Shown here piece after piece: positions 1 to 5,721 of a stretch of DNA of 10,059 nucleotides. The notes beneath the pieces were generated by a model that saw only the letters and a program-made list of their open reading frames with translations, searched no databases and was not told the DNA's origin. The position numbers and the translations under genes are program-made. Location of the stretch: NCBI GenBank assembly GCA_900088475.1, contig FLMG01002537.1, positions 1 through 10,059 on the forward strand, written 5' to 3'. Positions within the stretch are counted from its first letter, which is position 1, and each line of letters opens with the position of its first letter. This DNA comes from Hyphochytrium catenoides (Eukaryota > Sar > Hyphochytriomycetes > Hyphochytriales > Hyphochytriaceae).

Positions 1-475
1 GCCAGAGCCCCAAGATGTGGAATGACACGCTGTACCACTATCTGATTGAGCAAGGGTTCCAGCGCAGCGTTTGTGACTTTGGGGTATACGTCAAGCGCCA
101 CTCTGCGAGACCTGAGGACCTTGAGATCGTCCGCGTCTTCGTTGATGACATGCTCCTCCTCTTTGCTCCCACCACCGAGCAAATTGCAGGTCTCAAGGCT
201 ATGCTTATCTTCTCATTTCTCCATCACCGATCTGGGGGAGTTAGAGTACTACTTGGGCATCCAAGTAAAGCGGGATCGAGCTGCTAGGAAGCTATACCTT
301 CGACAGTCGAAGTATATTACCGAGATCTTGGAGCGCTTCAGCCTACTGGATGCCTACCCCAATCCTATCCTATCCCAGCGGTGCCTAAGACGTACTTGCC
401 CAAAGCTTCTACCATTCCTCTTTCTGATGATGACGCTGACCGGTTGGCTCGCACCCCTTATCGCAAGCAGTAGGT
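1..475 (+). pseudogene. Copia family C1, reverse transcriptase fragment (broken)
   Basis: This is the C-terminal half of a Ty1/copia reverse transcriptase, the enzyme that copies element RNA into DNA inside the virus-like particle. The window opens inside the domain. The catalytic motif reads FVDD at 138-149 (most Copia elements have YVDD), followed by LLLFAP. The conserved block DLGELEYYLGIQVKRD starts near 229, in a different frame from FVDD, so there is a frameshift near 200-220. A second shift near 370 leads into PKTYLPKAST, and a lost base near 466 (compared with the minus-strand copy C2) puts TAG at 471-473. The fragment cannot encode an active enzyme. It aligns in inverted orientation with 7713-7200. 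Confidence 0.85.
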
Positions 476-1092
476 TCCTTGCTGTACGTCATGGTGTGCA
501 CGTGGCCTGATATCGCTTATGAGGTACAAGCTGTGAGCCAACGTGCACCACCTTCCGCCACGTTCACTGGGAGGCTGTCAAACGTATCTTCACCTACCTG
601 AAAGCCACCCAAGACTACTCCTTGTGTCTAGGGGGAGATACCCCTATTCAACTCTCTGTCCAGGCTGATGCTGATTGGGCTAGTGACCCAGCTGACGGCA
701 AGTCTATCACCGGCTATTTCTTGAGCCTCAACGGCGGTGCTTTTGCATGGAAGTCAAAGAAACAATCTCACAGAGCGTCGTCAACCACGGAAGCGGAGTG
801 CGTCTCTCTTTGGTCCGCAAGCCAGGTCGCAGAGCACTTCAGTGTGTTCCTTGGCGAGCTTGGCTTCTCCAACCAGCTGCCCATCCCTATTAGTCAGGAC
901 AACCAAAGCGCAATTGTCCTCCGCTCCTCTTCACGACCAAAGTCAAAGACTCTAGATGTCAAGCACTGTGTCCTGCAAGAGAAGGTCGCCAATGGCCTCA
1001 CCAAGCCTTACCTGCTCCTCTCTTTCGGACACTGCGTCCTCACCTTGGAGTGCTCCCTTCTAGTGTCAGCACTCTTGCCACTACCCACCTAG
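476..1092 (+). pseudogene. Copia family C1, RNase H domain (degraded)
   Basis: This continues the C1 polyprotein. VCTWPDIAYEVQAVS (from about 494) is the usual RT/RNase H connection. A frameshift follows near 540, and the frame 622-1092 holds the RNase H domain, which removes the RNA strand from the hybrid. Visible motifs are QADADW (661-678, DADW at 667-678), KSITGYFLSLNGGAFAWKS, SSTTEAE, and SQDNQSAI. The C-terminal KTLDVKHC then runs into degraded sequence; the usual K-H-I-D-x-x-x-H block is only partly kept. The reading frame is long but lacks its upstream RT partner, so I call it a remnant. The minus-strand counterpart is 7200-6696. Confidence 0.85.
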
Positions 1093-1113
1093 CTTCGTCT
1101 GAGGGGGAGAGAG

Positions 1114-1439
1114 TGTTGGATTATATGATGGGATGATTGGACAATGTCATTAGGTGAGAGTGCTCTACTTATAAGCCCAACTGGGGTCCCATCATCTAGA
1201 GCTATTCTGACTATGCCAACTATTCCAAATAAACCCTAAGATATTCAGTCACAGAGAACATCCCTGTCTAGAACTGTCAGTCTTGAAGGTATTCCGGGGT
1301 ACTGACATAAGCCATAGGTATAAACAGGGACATTTCGTTTGCTTCATATCTCGGCTTCTACTGGGAGTTTGGAGCTGAAACTTGGGTAGTTAAGCTTGCC
1401 AGCTTGTAGGCCACATAGCTGTGCCCTCAGACTCCACCA
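1114..1439 (-). mobile_element. LTR of family B, copy 1
   Basis: This 326-bp repeat is closely similar to 8714-9036 and, inverted, to 4171-4494. Ends are TGTTGG and CCACCA (CCAACA in the other copies, so one base is mutated). I place the transcription sense on the minus strand, because this copy and copy 3 share the flank GAGCTGCGGRGAGG directly before TGTTGGAGTC in that sense, as a polypurine tract should. On the plus side GAGGGGGAGAGAG precedes it and could mimic a tract, so the orientation is not certain. No coding sequence is visible. Confidence 0.75.
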
Positions 1440-1454
1440 CCTCTCCGCAGCTCA

Positions 1455-1678
1455 AATATTAATTCAAAGTGCTCACCATCCAATGATAAAATATAACAGT
1501 TTTGTACGCTCCGGGATTCGAACCCAGGACCTCTGTCTTCGATGCCGACACCCTAACCAGTATGCACCATACACCAAACGTACACGACTAATCTCCGTTT
1601 GTTTATATACCACGGGTTCTTCCCCTCTGCGTCGTCCGCTGTACACCTTTTGGTTTTAGCGTCGATCACAGTTCAACA
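1455..1678 (-). mobile_element. Family A LTR, rearranged copy (A5)
   Basis: Positions 1499-1678 are the reverse complement of the A LTR from its TGTTGAAC start to just past the tRNA-like unit. Positions 1455-1498 carry the A LTR 3' tail, ending ATAACA, but in the opposite orientation. About 26 bp that normally lie between the two parts are missing. The copy therefore looks like an LTR whose terminal 44 bp were inverted, or a joint of two A molecules. It keeps a TATATAAA (reverse, 1602-1609) and the best B-box of all copies. Confidence 0.8.
1504..1583 (-). tRNA. tRNA-like sequence in family A LTR (copy A5)
   Basis: This 80-nt unit is homologous to 3795-3874, 4615-4694 and 8127-8206. On the minus strand the first seven bases GTACGTT pair with the last seven AGCGTAC (one G-U pair). 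The T arm is CTGGG-TTCGAAT-CCCGG, and the B-box GGTTCGAATCC fits the consensus GGTTCGANNCC exactly. The A-box TGGTGTATGG fits TGGCNNAGTGG except at two positions. The anticodon arm is weak; the best loop places CGA after U33. No amino-acid identity is assigned. Confidence 0.6.
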
Positions 1679-1683
1679 GAGAG

Positions 1684-1764
1684 TGAGTTAGACCGACAAT
1701 TAGGTGAGTTAATTCGACCCTCACCACTGATGATCCAGAGAAGCTAGGTAGGTATGAGGGGGAG
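1684..1764 (+). other. Family C1 3' untranslated tail with polypurine tract
   Basis: This noncoding stretch is almost the same as the reverse complement of 6455-6535. It ends in TATGAGGGGGAG (1753-1764), a polypurine tract of the kind that primes plus-strand DNA synthesis directly before a 3' LTR. It continues the C1 sequence cut at 1108 by the GAGAG-flanked insertion. Confidence 0.65.
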
Positions 1765-1846
1765 TGCTGAGTGCTACAATGTTCGTTGTCAGTAGTACAG
1801 TAGTCACTCTCTATACACACCTAGCTCTCAGGGACATAGACGTTAC
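1765..1846 (+). mobile_element. Family C LTR, 5' part (copy C1)
   Basis: It begins TGCTGAGTGC directly after the polypurine tract and matches the reverse complement of 6373-6454, which begins TGTTGAGTGC. The shared sequence stops at GTTAC (1842-1846), exactly where the other copy is cut by the family D LTR. The LTR probably continues to the right of 1846, but there is no second copy in the window to set its end. Confidence 0.65.
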
Positions 1847-2039
1847 GGGTACACCTGTGTTATGGAAAGGAGGGATGTGAGAAGAATTTCCAGAAGAACA
1901 CAGGACCAGCAGAGGAGAGAGAGAGATGATGAGGGAAGCTGGGCCGAGCAAAGATCTCGAGACCAGACTCTCAGGACTTAGCAATCATTCAGAGAAATCT
2001 CAATCAGATATCAATACCCAGTCCCTTTGTTATCGTTTC
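1847..2039. other. Unassigned stretch, probable LTR remainder
   Basis: I see no gene here. There is a short GA run near 1911-1926. By position it may be the remainder of the family C LTR, followed by the truncated 5' side of element D. The D element's own 5' LTR, Gag and protease are absent, so a junction or deletion must lie in or near this interval. Confidence 0.4.
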
Positions 2040-2830
2040 ATCTAGATTGTGCTCATACAGAACCTTCAGGCATTGCCACCCAGCTCTGTAAAGTCCATCA
2101 CAATCATCCTCAAGAAGCTGGTTTGATGGAACGGATCCATTCGGACGTCAAAGGCCCCTTAGAAGTCCCATCTTTAAGCGGAAAGCGGTACTATGTGACG
2201 TTCATCGAGGAGAGTACGAACTACACGTGCACGAACTTCGTCCGGGAGAAGAGCGAGGTCTTTGGAGAGTTTAAGGGGTTCAAAGCATTCATGGAGAATA
2301 AAAACTGGGAAGAAGATCAAGACCCTAGTGAGCGACAACGGGGGAGAATATACTTCAAATTGCTTTAAGAAGGACTTTCTGAAGAAGCATGGGATTGAGC
2401 ATCAGAGTACTGCCCCCCACAACCCGCAACAAAATGGGAAAGCAGAACGTAAAAACCGCTCCCTGATGGACATGACTAGGTGGTGCATGCTGCATCACGC
2501 TAGACTACCGAAAGTCTTCTGGGCTGAAGCCATTCAAGCTGCCACTTATCTTCAGAACCGATGCCCATCATCTTTTCTAAAAGGCAACACTCCTTTTGAA
2601 GCTCTCATGGGGAAAAAGCCATCCCTTCAGTATTTGAGAGTCTTCGGCTGTGTGGCATACGATTACATTCCCAGCACTCAACGAAAATCGCTGGACGCAA
2701 GGAGCAAGCCCTATATCTTCTTGGGCTATCCGGAGCATCAGCGTGGGTACAGACTTATGGACTCGATCAGCAAGAAGATTGTCATCCTCAAGGATGTAAT
2801 TTTCGATGTACAGAAGTTCCACATAGAGGG
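2040..2830 (+). pseudogene. Copia family D integrase (frameshifted)
   Basis: This is the integrase of a second Copia element, which inserts cDNA into the genome. The N-terminal zinc-binding region is only hinted at by LCKVHHNH. The core domain shows the acidic triad: D at 2144-2146 (HSDVKGPL), D at 2334-2336 (SDNGGEY) and E at 2445-2447 (NGKAERKN), the last two 36 residues apart as expected for the D,D-35-E family. An extra base near 2305-2325 shifts the frame between the first and second D. The C-terminal part keeps the Copia signature PFEALMGKKPSLQYLRVFGC and then FLGYPEHQRGYRLMD. No start codon belongs to it; the polyprotein is truncated at the 5' end. Confidence 0.9.
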
Positions 2831-3040
2831 TAGGGAGCTAAACTACCCCACCGATGATACTTTCCTGTTCTTGGAGGATGAAGAACAGCAGCCTCTGGAG
2901 CCAGCAGTTGAGGTGCTAGGAGATCTCATCGAAGAGGAGAACGACCCAGCGGTGGAAGGAGAGAACTCAGACAAGGAGCCTTGGAGATCAAGGCCGAATG
3001 AAGAAGCCTGTCATCAAGGAGTTTACGGTGTCTTCCTACT
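2831..3040 (+). pseudogene. Family D integrase-RT linker
   Basis: This acidic, low-complexity stretch (many Glu and Asp) follows the integrase in the 2262-3080 frame. It matches the variable hinge that separates integrase from reverse transcriptase in Copia polyproteins. A frame change near 2990-3000 moves the reading to the frame that contains DEPLTFSKVM near 3080. Confidence 0.6.
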
Positions 3041-3696
3041 TTGTGGGGGAGGAATTTGCGATGGCCGCAGCTGCGGCTGACGTGGATGAGCCTCTCACCT
3101 TCTCTAAGGTCATGGTCTCTCCTGAAGCAGCTGAGCGATGGAAGGAAAGCTATGGACGCTGAGTATCAATCTCTCATTGACAACGATACCTGGGAGCTTG
3201 TGCCTTTGCCATCAGGCAGGAAGGCAATTACCTCTAAGTGGCTGTTCAAGGTCAAGCAGAATTCGGCCGGTGAGATTGATCGCTTCAAGGCCAGACTGGT
3301 TGCCCGCGATTTTACGCAACAGGAAGGTATTGGCTATTAGGAGACCTTCTCTCCTGTGGTCAAGTTTGAGACGATCCGCGCCATCCTGGCAGTTGCTGCT
3401 GCTAAGGATTTAGAGCTACAGCAAATGGACTTCTCTACTGCTTTCCTCAACGGGGTGCTCGAGGAAGAGCTATTCCTAAGGGCTATGAGAGAGGAGGGAA
3501 GAATTTGGTTTGTCGCTTGAAGAAGTCCATAGTCGAGAGCAGCCTGGAACCAGGTGGTCAACGCTTTCTCTGAGGAGCATGGCTTCAGTCGCTCCAACGC
3601 GGACTCCTGCGTCTACGTCAAGGCGGAAAAGGATATGATCCTTATCATTGCCATCTACGTTGATGACTTGATCCTTGCCTCCAACGACTTGGAAGC
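3041..3696 (+). pseudogene. Family D reverse transcriptase, N-terminal part (interrupted)
   Basis: The Copia RT start is recognisable: MDAEYQSLIDNDTWELVPLP, then KWLFKVKQNSAGEIDRFKARLVARDF. TAG at 3338-3340 interrupts it just before ETFSPVVKFETIRAILAVAA, after which QQMDFSTAFLNGVLEEE follows. Further frameshifts lie near 3150 and 3475-3540. The catalytic YVDD is at 3656-3667, continuing LILASNDLEA. There the coding sequence is cut by the family A/B insertion; the codon begun by GC at 3695-3696 is completed by T at 4777. Confidence 0.9.
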
Positions 3697-3764
3697 TGTT
3701 GAACTGTGATCGACGCTGAAACCAAAAACTGTACAGCGGACGACGCAGAGGGGAAAATCCCTGG

Positions 3765-3772
3765 TATATAAA
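3765..3772 (+). promoter_or_regulatory. TATA box of LTR A1
   Basis: TATATAAA lies 30 bp upstream of the first base of the tRNA-like unit. The same spacing is kept at 4585-4592 and, on the minus strand, at 8230-8237. It could start Pol II genomic RNA near the tRNA-like 5' end, or help Pol III, since plant and fission yeast tRNA genes often use an upstream TATA element. Confidence 0.55.
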
Positions 3773-3794
3773 CAAAAACGGGGATTAGTCAAGA

Positions 3795-3874
3795 GTACGT
3801 TTGGTGTATGGTGCATACTGGTTAGGGTGTCGGTATCAAAGACAGAGGTCCTGGGTTCAAATCTCGGAGCGTAC
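3795..3874 (+). tRNA. tRNA-like sequence in LTR A1, candidate self-encoded primer
   Basis: The unit has a 7-bp acceptor stem (GTACGTT with AGCGTAC) and a T arm CTGGG-TTCAAAT-CTCGG with a 7-base loop. It matches the A-box (TGGTGTATGG at 3802-3811) and B-box (GGTTCAAATCT). At 80 nt it is about 8 nt longer than a standard short-variable-arm tRNA. A tandem TGGTGTA/TGGTGCA near the acceptor/D-arm border could explain seven of these. With that reading, the anticodon arm keeps four of five pairs, U33 and CAA; the D stem is poor. The copy-specific T in CTCGG is mirrored in the downstream primer-binding site. I claim a tRNA-derived Pol III-type cassette, not a working translation tRNA. Confidence 0.65.
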
Positions 3875-3879
3875 AAAAC

Positions 3880-3883
3880 TTTT
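3880..3883 (+). terminator. Pol III-type T-run after tRNA-like unit A1
   Basis: TTTT begins 5 nt after the last paired acceptor base, the position expected for a Pol III terminator behind a tRNA gene. It is also present at 4700-4703 and, reversed, at 8117-8120. Four T residues are a minimal terminator. Confidence 0.5.
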
Positions 3884-3945
3884 CTCCGGTATATCCAGAC
3901 AACCCCCAATATTAACTTAAAGTGCTCACCATCAAATGATAAACA

Positions 3946-3961
3946 TGGTGTACGCTCCGAG
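3946..3961 (+). promoter_or_regulatory. Primer-binding site matching the element's own tRNA-like sequence
   Basis: TGGTGTACGCTCCGAG directly follows the LTR's terminal CA. Read as a complement it is CTCGG-AGCGTAC-A-CCA: the 3' strand of the T stem, the whole 3' acceptor strand, the next base A (3875) and a CCA tail. Bases 3949-3961 are an exact complement of 3863-3875 in the same LTR. CCA is not encoded in the LTR, which reads AAAACT from 3875, so TGG suggests that a CCA-tailed tRNA primed this lineage. Weaker complementarity to the T loop continues in GATTTAAC. Confidence 0.75.
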
Positions 3962-4067
3962 CGATTTAACTCGGGCAATATAGTGAGTTATTCGGTTCTG
4001 ACCACGGATGACCATCACAGTTCCATTTGAATCTAGAGCTTACAGAGTTCTCTAGATTCCAGGGGAG
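3962..4067 (+). other. Internal region of family A element with polypurine tract
   Basis: This is the noncoding interior between primer-binding site and second LTR, giving an internal domain of only 122 bp including the binding site. It ends GATTCCAGGGGAG (4055-4067), a polypurine-type tract directly before TGTTGAAC. That tract recurs at 4495-4516. No reading frame of note. Confidence 0.7.
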
Positions 4068-4170
4068 TGTTGAACTGTGATCGACGCTAAAACCGAAAAG
4101 TGTACAGCGGACGACGCAGAGGGGAAAATCCCTGGTATATAAACAAAAACGGAGATTAGTCAAGAGTACG
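4068..4170 (+). mobile_element. Family A LTR, partial copy A2
   Basis: It starts TGTTGAAC after a polypurine tract, so it is the start of a 3' LTR. It carries TATATAAA (4136-4143) and stops at GTACG (4166-4170), the first five bases of the tRNA-like unit, where the B LTR begins. The rest of this LTR copy does not resume after the B LTR. Confidence 0.8.
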
Positions 4171-4494
4171 TGTTGGAGTCTGAGGGCATAGCTATGTGGA
4201 CTACAAGCTGGCAAGCTTAACTACCCAAGTTTCAGCTCTAAACTCCCAGTAGAAGCCGAGATATGAAGCAAACGAAATGTCCCTGTTTATATGTATGGCT
4301 TATGGTCAGTACCCCGGAATACCTTCAGGACTGACTGTTCTAGACAGGGATGTTCTCTATGACTGAATATCTTCGGGTTTATTAGGAATAATTGGCATAG
4401 TCAGAATAGCTCTAGTTTATGGGACCCCAGTTGGGCTTATAAGTAGAGCACTCTCATCTAATGACATTGTCCAATCATCCCATATAATCCAACA
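4171..4494 (+). mobile_element. LTR of family B, copy 2 (solo, no matching duplication)
   Basis: A 324-bp B LTR, TGTTGGAGTC to ATCCAACA, inverted relative to copies 1 and 3. The flanking 5-mers differ: GTACG on the left, GGTTC on the right. A simple insertion would have left the same five bases on both sides, so this copy sits at a recombination junction. A TTATAAG box lies near its 3' end. Confidence 0.8.
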
Positions 4495-4516
4495 GGTTCT
4501 CTAGATTCCGGGGGAG
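4495..4516 (+). repeat. Second copy of the family A polypurine tract region
   Basis: TCTAGATTCCGGGGGAG directly before the LTR start at 4517 repeats 4051-4067 with one base changed. It shows that 4517-4772 was a 3' LTR joined to its own internal sequence, and that an internal end has been duplicated within the composite. Confidence 0.75.
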
Positions 4517-4772
4517 TGTTGAACTGTGATCGACGCTGAAACCAAAAAGTGTACAGCGGACGACGCAGAGGGGAAAATCCCTGGTATATAAAGAAAAACG
4601 GAGATTAGTCAAGCGTACGTTTGGTGTATGGTGCATACTGGTTAGGGTGTCGGCATCAAAGACAGAGGTCCTGGGTTCAAATCCCGGAGCGTACAAAACT
4701 TTTCTCCGGTATATCCAGACATCCCCCAATATTGATTCAAAGTGTTCACCATCAAATGATATTAAATTAACA
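4517..4772 (+). mobile_element. Family A LTR, copy A3 (3' LTR)
   Basis: A 256-bp A LTR, TGTTGAAC to TTAACA, with TATATAAA at 4585-4592 and a complete tRNA-like unit. It forms the right boundary of the insertion in the D reverse transcriptase. The tail is slightly diverged (ATGATATTAAATTAACA) from the other copies. Confidence 0.85.
4615..4694 (+). tRNA. tRNA-like sequence in LTR A3
   Basis: This is the same 80-nt unit as in A1. The acceptor stem is again GTACGTT with AGCGTAC, and the T arm is CTGGG-TTCAAAT-CCCGG. A-box TGGTGTATGG is at 4622-4631 and B-box GGTTCAAATCC at 4674-4684. It has CCCGG where A1 has CTCGG, so it matches the primer-binding site at 3946 less well than A1 does. Anticodon arm pairing is poorer than in A1. 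Confidence 0.6.
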
Positions 4773-5067
4773 AAGCTCTCAACAACTTGAAGACTCTTCT
4801 GGCAGAAGAACTTTAAGATGAAGGACTTGGGAGAACTTAAATTCTTTCTTGGAATGGAGATCTCGAGGGATAGACAGGCAAAGAAGATCTATCTCAGCCA
4901 ACAGAGATACCTTAAGGACATCTTGAGGAGATTTGGTATGCAGGACTGCAAGGCAGTGGTGACTCCTTTGGAAGACGGGTTGAAGCTTTCTAAGGAGCTG
5001 CCACCTGGGACCGAGAAGGGAGAAGAAGAGCCAGTGGACGGCATCTACAGGCATTATCGGAAGCCTG
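4773..5067 (+). pseudogene. Family D reverse transcriptase, C-terminal part
   Basis: Resumes the RT interrupted at 3696 with ALNNLKTLLAEE, then FKMKDLGELKFFLGMEISRDRQ. One extra C near 4811 makes TAA at 4814-4816 and shifts the frame. YLKDILRRFGMQDCKAVVTPL is clear. A second frame change near 5050 precedes GSLMYAMIATRPDIAYAVG. Confidence 0.9.
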
Positions 5068-5691
5068 ATGTACGCTATGATCGCTACCAGGCCAGATATT
5101 GCTTATGCGGTTGGACTACTTAGCCGATTCATGGTGAATCCCGGAAAGCGGCACTTGGAGTGCGCAAAGGTTCTGCGCTATCAACGAGGAACAATCTCTT
5201 TCTCTCTTGAGGTCTCTGGAGATCTGCTTCTTAAAGGCTTCTCGGATGCAGATTGGGCTGGTTGTCCGGATGAGAGAAAATCAACCAGCGGCTTTGTTTT
5301 CTACTTGGGGAACGGTGCGATCAGCTATAAGTCCTCAAGGCAAACAACAGTTGCCTTGTCCAGCACGGAGGCGGAGTATATAGCTTTGTGCACTGCGGCT
5401 AGAGAAGGCATTTGGCTTCGACGACTTCTCTCAGAGCTTAAGTTCCCAACGCAGTCTCCTACTGTTATCTATGAGGACAATCAAGGTGCAATTGCTCTTA
5501 GCAAGAACCACTTGGTGCAATCTCGGACCAAGCACATTGAGACGAAGTACCACTTCGTTAGGGAATGCATCGAGAGAAAGGAGTTGTCTGTTTCCTTTAT
5601 GCCCACGAATTTGATGGTAGCCGATGGACTTACGAAGGCTTTAGGCAAAACGAAGTTTGCAGAGTTTTGTCAGAGACTTCAACTGCTTTAG
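5068..5691 (+). CDS. Family D RNase H domain, open to the natural stop
   Basis: The 207-codon frame is the intact C-terminal end of the D polyprotein. It opens with the RT connection (ATRPDIAYAV), then RNase H motifs DADWAGCPDERKSTSG (DADW at 5245-5256), SSTEAEY, EDNQGAIAL, and TKHIETKYHFVRE with the histidines usual in Copia RNase H. It ends at TAG 5689-5691, 30 bp before the 3' LTR, as in intact Copia elements. The first codon is not a true start; upstream frameshifts prevent expression as part of a working polyprotein. Confidence 0.85.
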   Translation: MYAMIATRPDIAYAVGLLSRFMVNPGKRHLECAKVLRYQRGTISFSLEVSGDLLLKGFSDADWAGCPDERKSTSGFVFYLGNGAISYKSSRQTTVALSSTEAEYIALCTAAREGIWLRRLLSELKFPTQSPTVIYEDNQGAIALSKNHLVQSRTKHIETKYHFVRECIERKELSVSFMPTNLMVADGLTKALGKTKFAEFCQRLQLL

Positions 5692-5707
5692 GGTTCTTTG
5701 ACTTCTT

Positions 5708-5721
5708 AAAGCGAGGAAGGG
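5708..5721 (+). promoter_or_regulatory. Polypurine tract of element D
   Basis: AAAGCGAGGAAGGG is nearly all purine and sits directly before TGTCGAGG, the start of the D 3' LTR. It is the expected primer site for plus-strand DNA synthesis. Confidence 0.6.

Larger units (their letters stand above)
1109..1683. mobile_element. Composite B/A insertion flanked by GAGAG repeats
   Basis: The block 1114-1678 interrupts family C noncoding sequence that is continuous in the inverted copy (around 6535-6545). It is bounded by GAGAG at 1109-1113 and GAGAG at 1679-1683, the 5-bp duplication size usual for Copia integrases. The left end is the TGTTGG end of a B LTR. The right end is TTCAACA, the U3 start of an A LTR in reverse. 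Between them lies an inverted scrap of the A LTR tail. Because the site is GA-rich, the repeat could be chance. If real, the two ends of one insertion come from two different families. Confidence 0.6.
3697..3945 (+). mobile_element. Family A LTR, copy A1 (5' LTR)
   Basis: A 249-bp LTR with ends TGTTGAAC and AAACA. It is recognised by similarity to 4517-4772 (same strand) and 8050-8307 (inverted). It carries TATATAAA at 3765-3772, the tRNA-like unit at 3795-3874 and TTTT at 3880-3883. The next base after CA starts the primer-binding site, which identifies it as a 5' LTR. Confidence 0.85.
3692..4776. mobile_element. Family A miniature retrotransposon with nested B LTR, inserted in D RT
   Basis: The insertion runs from TGTTGAAC at 3697 to AACA at 4772. 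AAGC at 3693-3696 is repeated at 4773-4776; a 5-bp duplication would read GAAGC against AAAGC, so one base may have changed. Removing the block and one repeat joins the RT codons in frame. Inside are a full A LTR, a 122-bp noncoding internal region with primer-binding site and polypurine tract, a partial A LTR, a B LTR, a repeated polypurine tract, and a second full A LTR. No coding capacity is visible, so it fits the TRIM class, which depends on enzymes from other elements. Confidence 0.8.

Noticed and set aside
1101-1113. GAGGGGGAGAGAG before the B LTR as the true 3' end of element C1, making B the LTR of family C.
   Set aside because: The inverted copy C2 continues at this point into the same tail found at 1684, and its own tract and LTR start come later at 6454. 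The B LTR is therefore an insertion.
3795-3874. A normal host tRNA gene, for example Leu(CAA).
   Set aside because: All four units lie at the same place inside LTR copies, they are too long, the D and anticodon arms pair poorly, and a Leu tRNA should have a long variable arm.
3655-3978. Open frames on the minus strand through the A LTR and internal region (also 3966-4214, 4475-4729, 8065-8319), similar to one another.
   Set aside because: They recur only because the A LTR recurs. Each runs through the tRNA-like unit and TATA box in antisense and shows no protein family features.
4495-4500. GGTTCT follows the B LTR here and also follows the solo A LTR at 8308, hinting at a shared target sequence.
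   Set aside because: Only at 8045/8308 is it a true duplication. At 4495 it is the start of the family A internal end, so two examples do not make a target preference.
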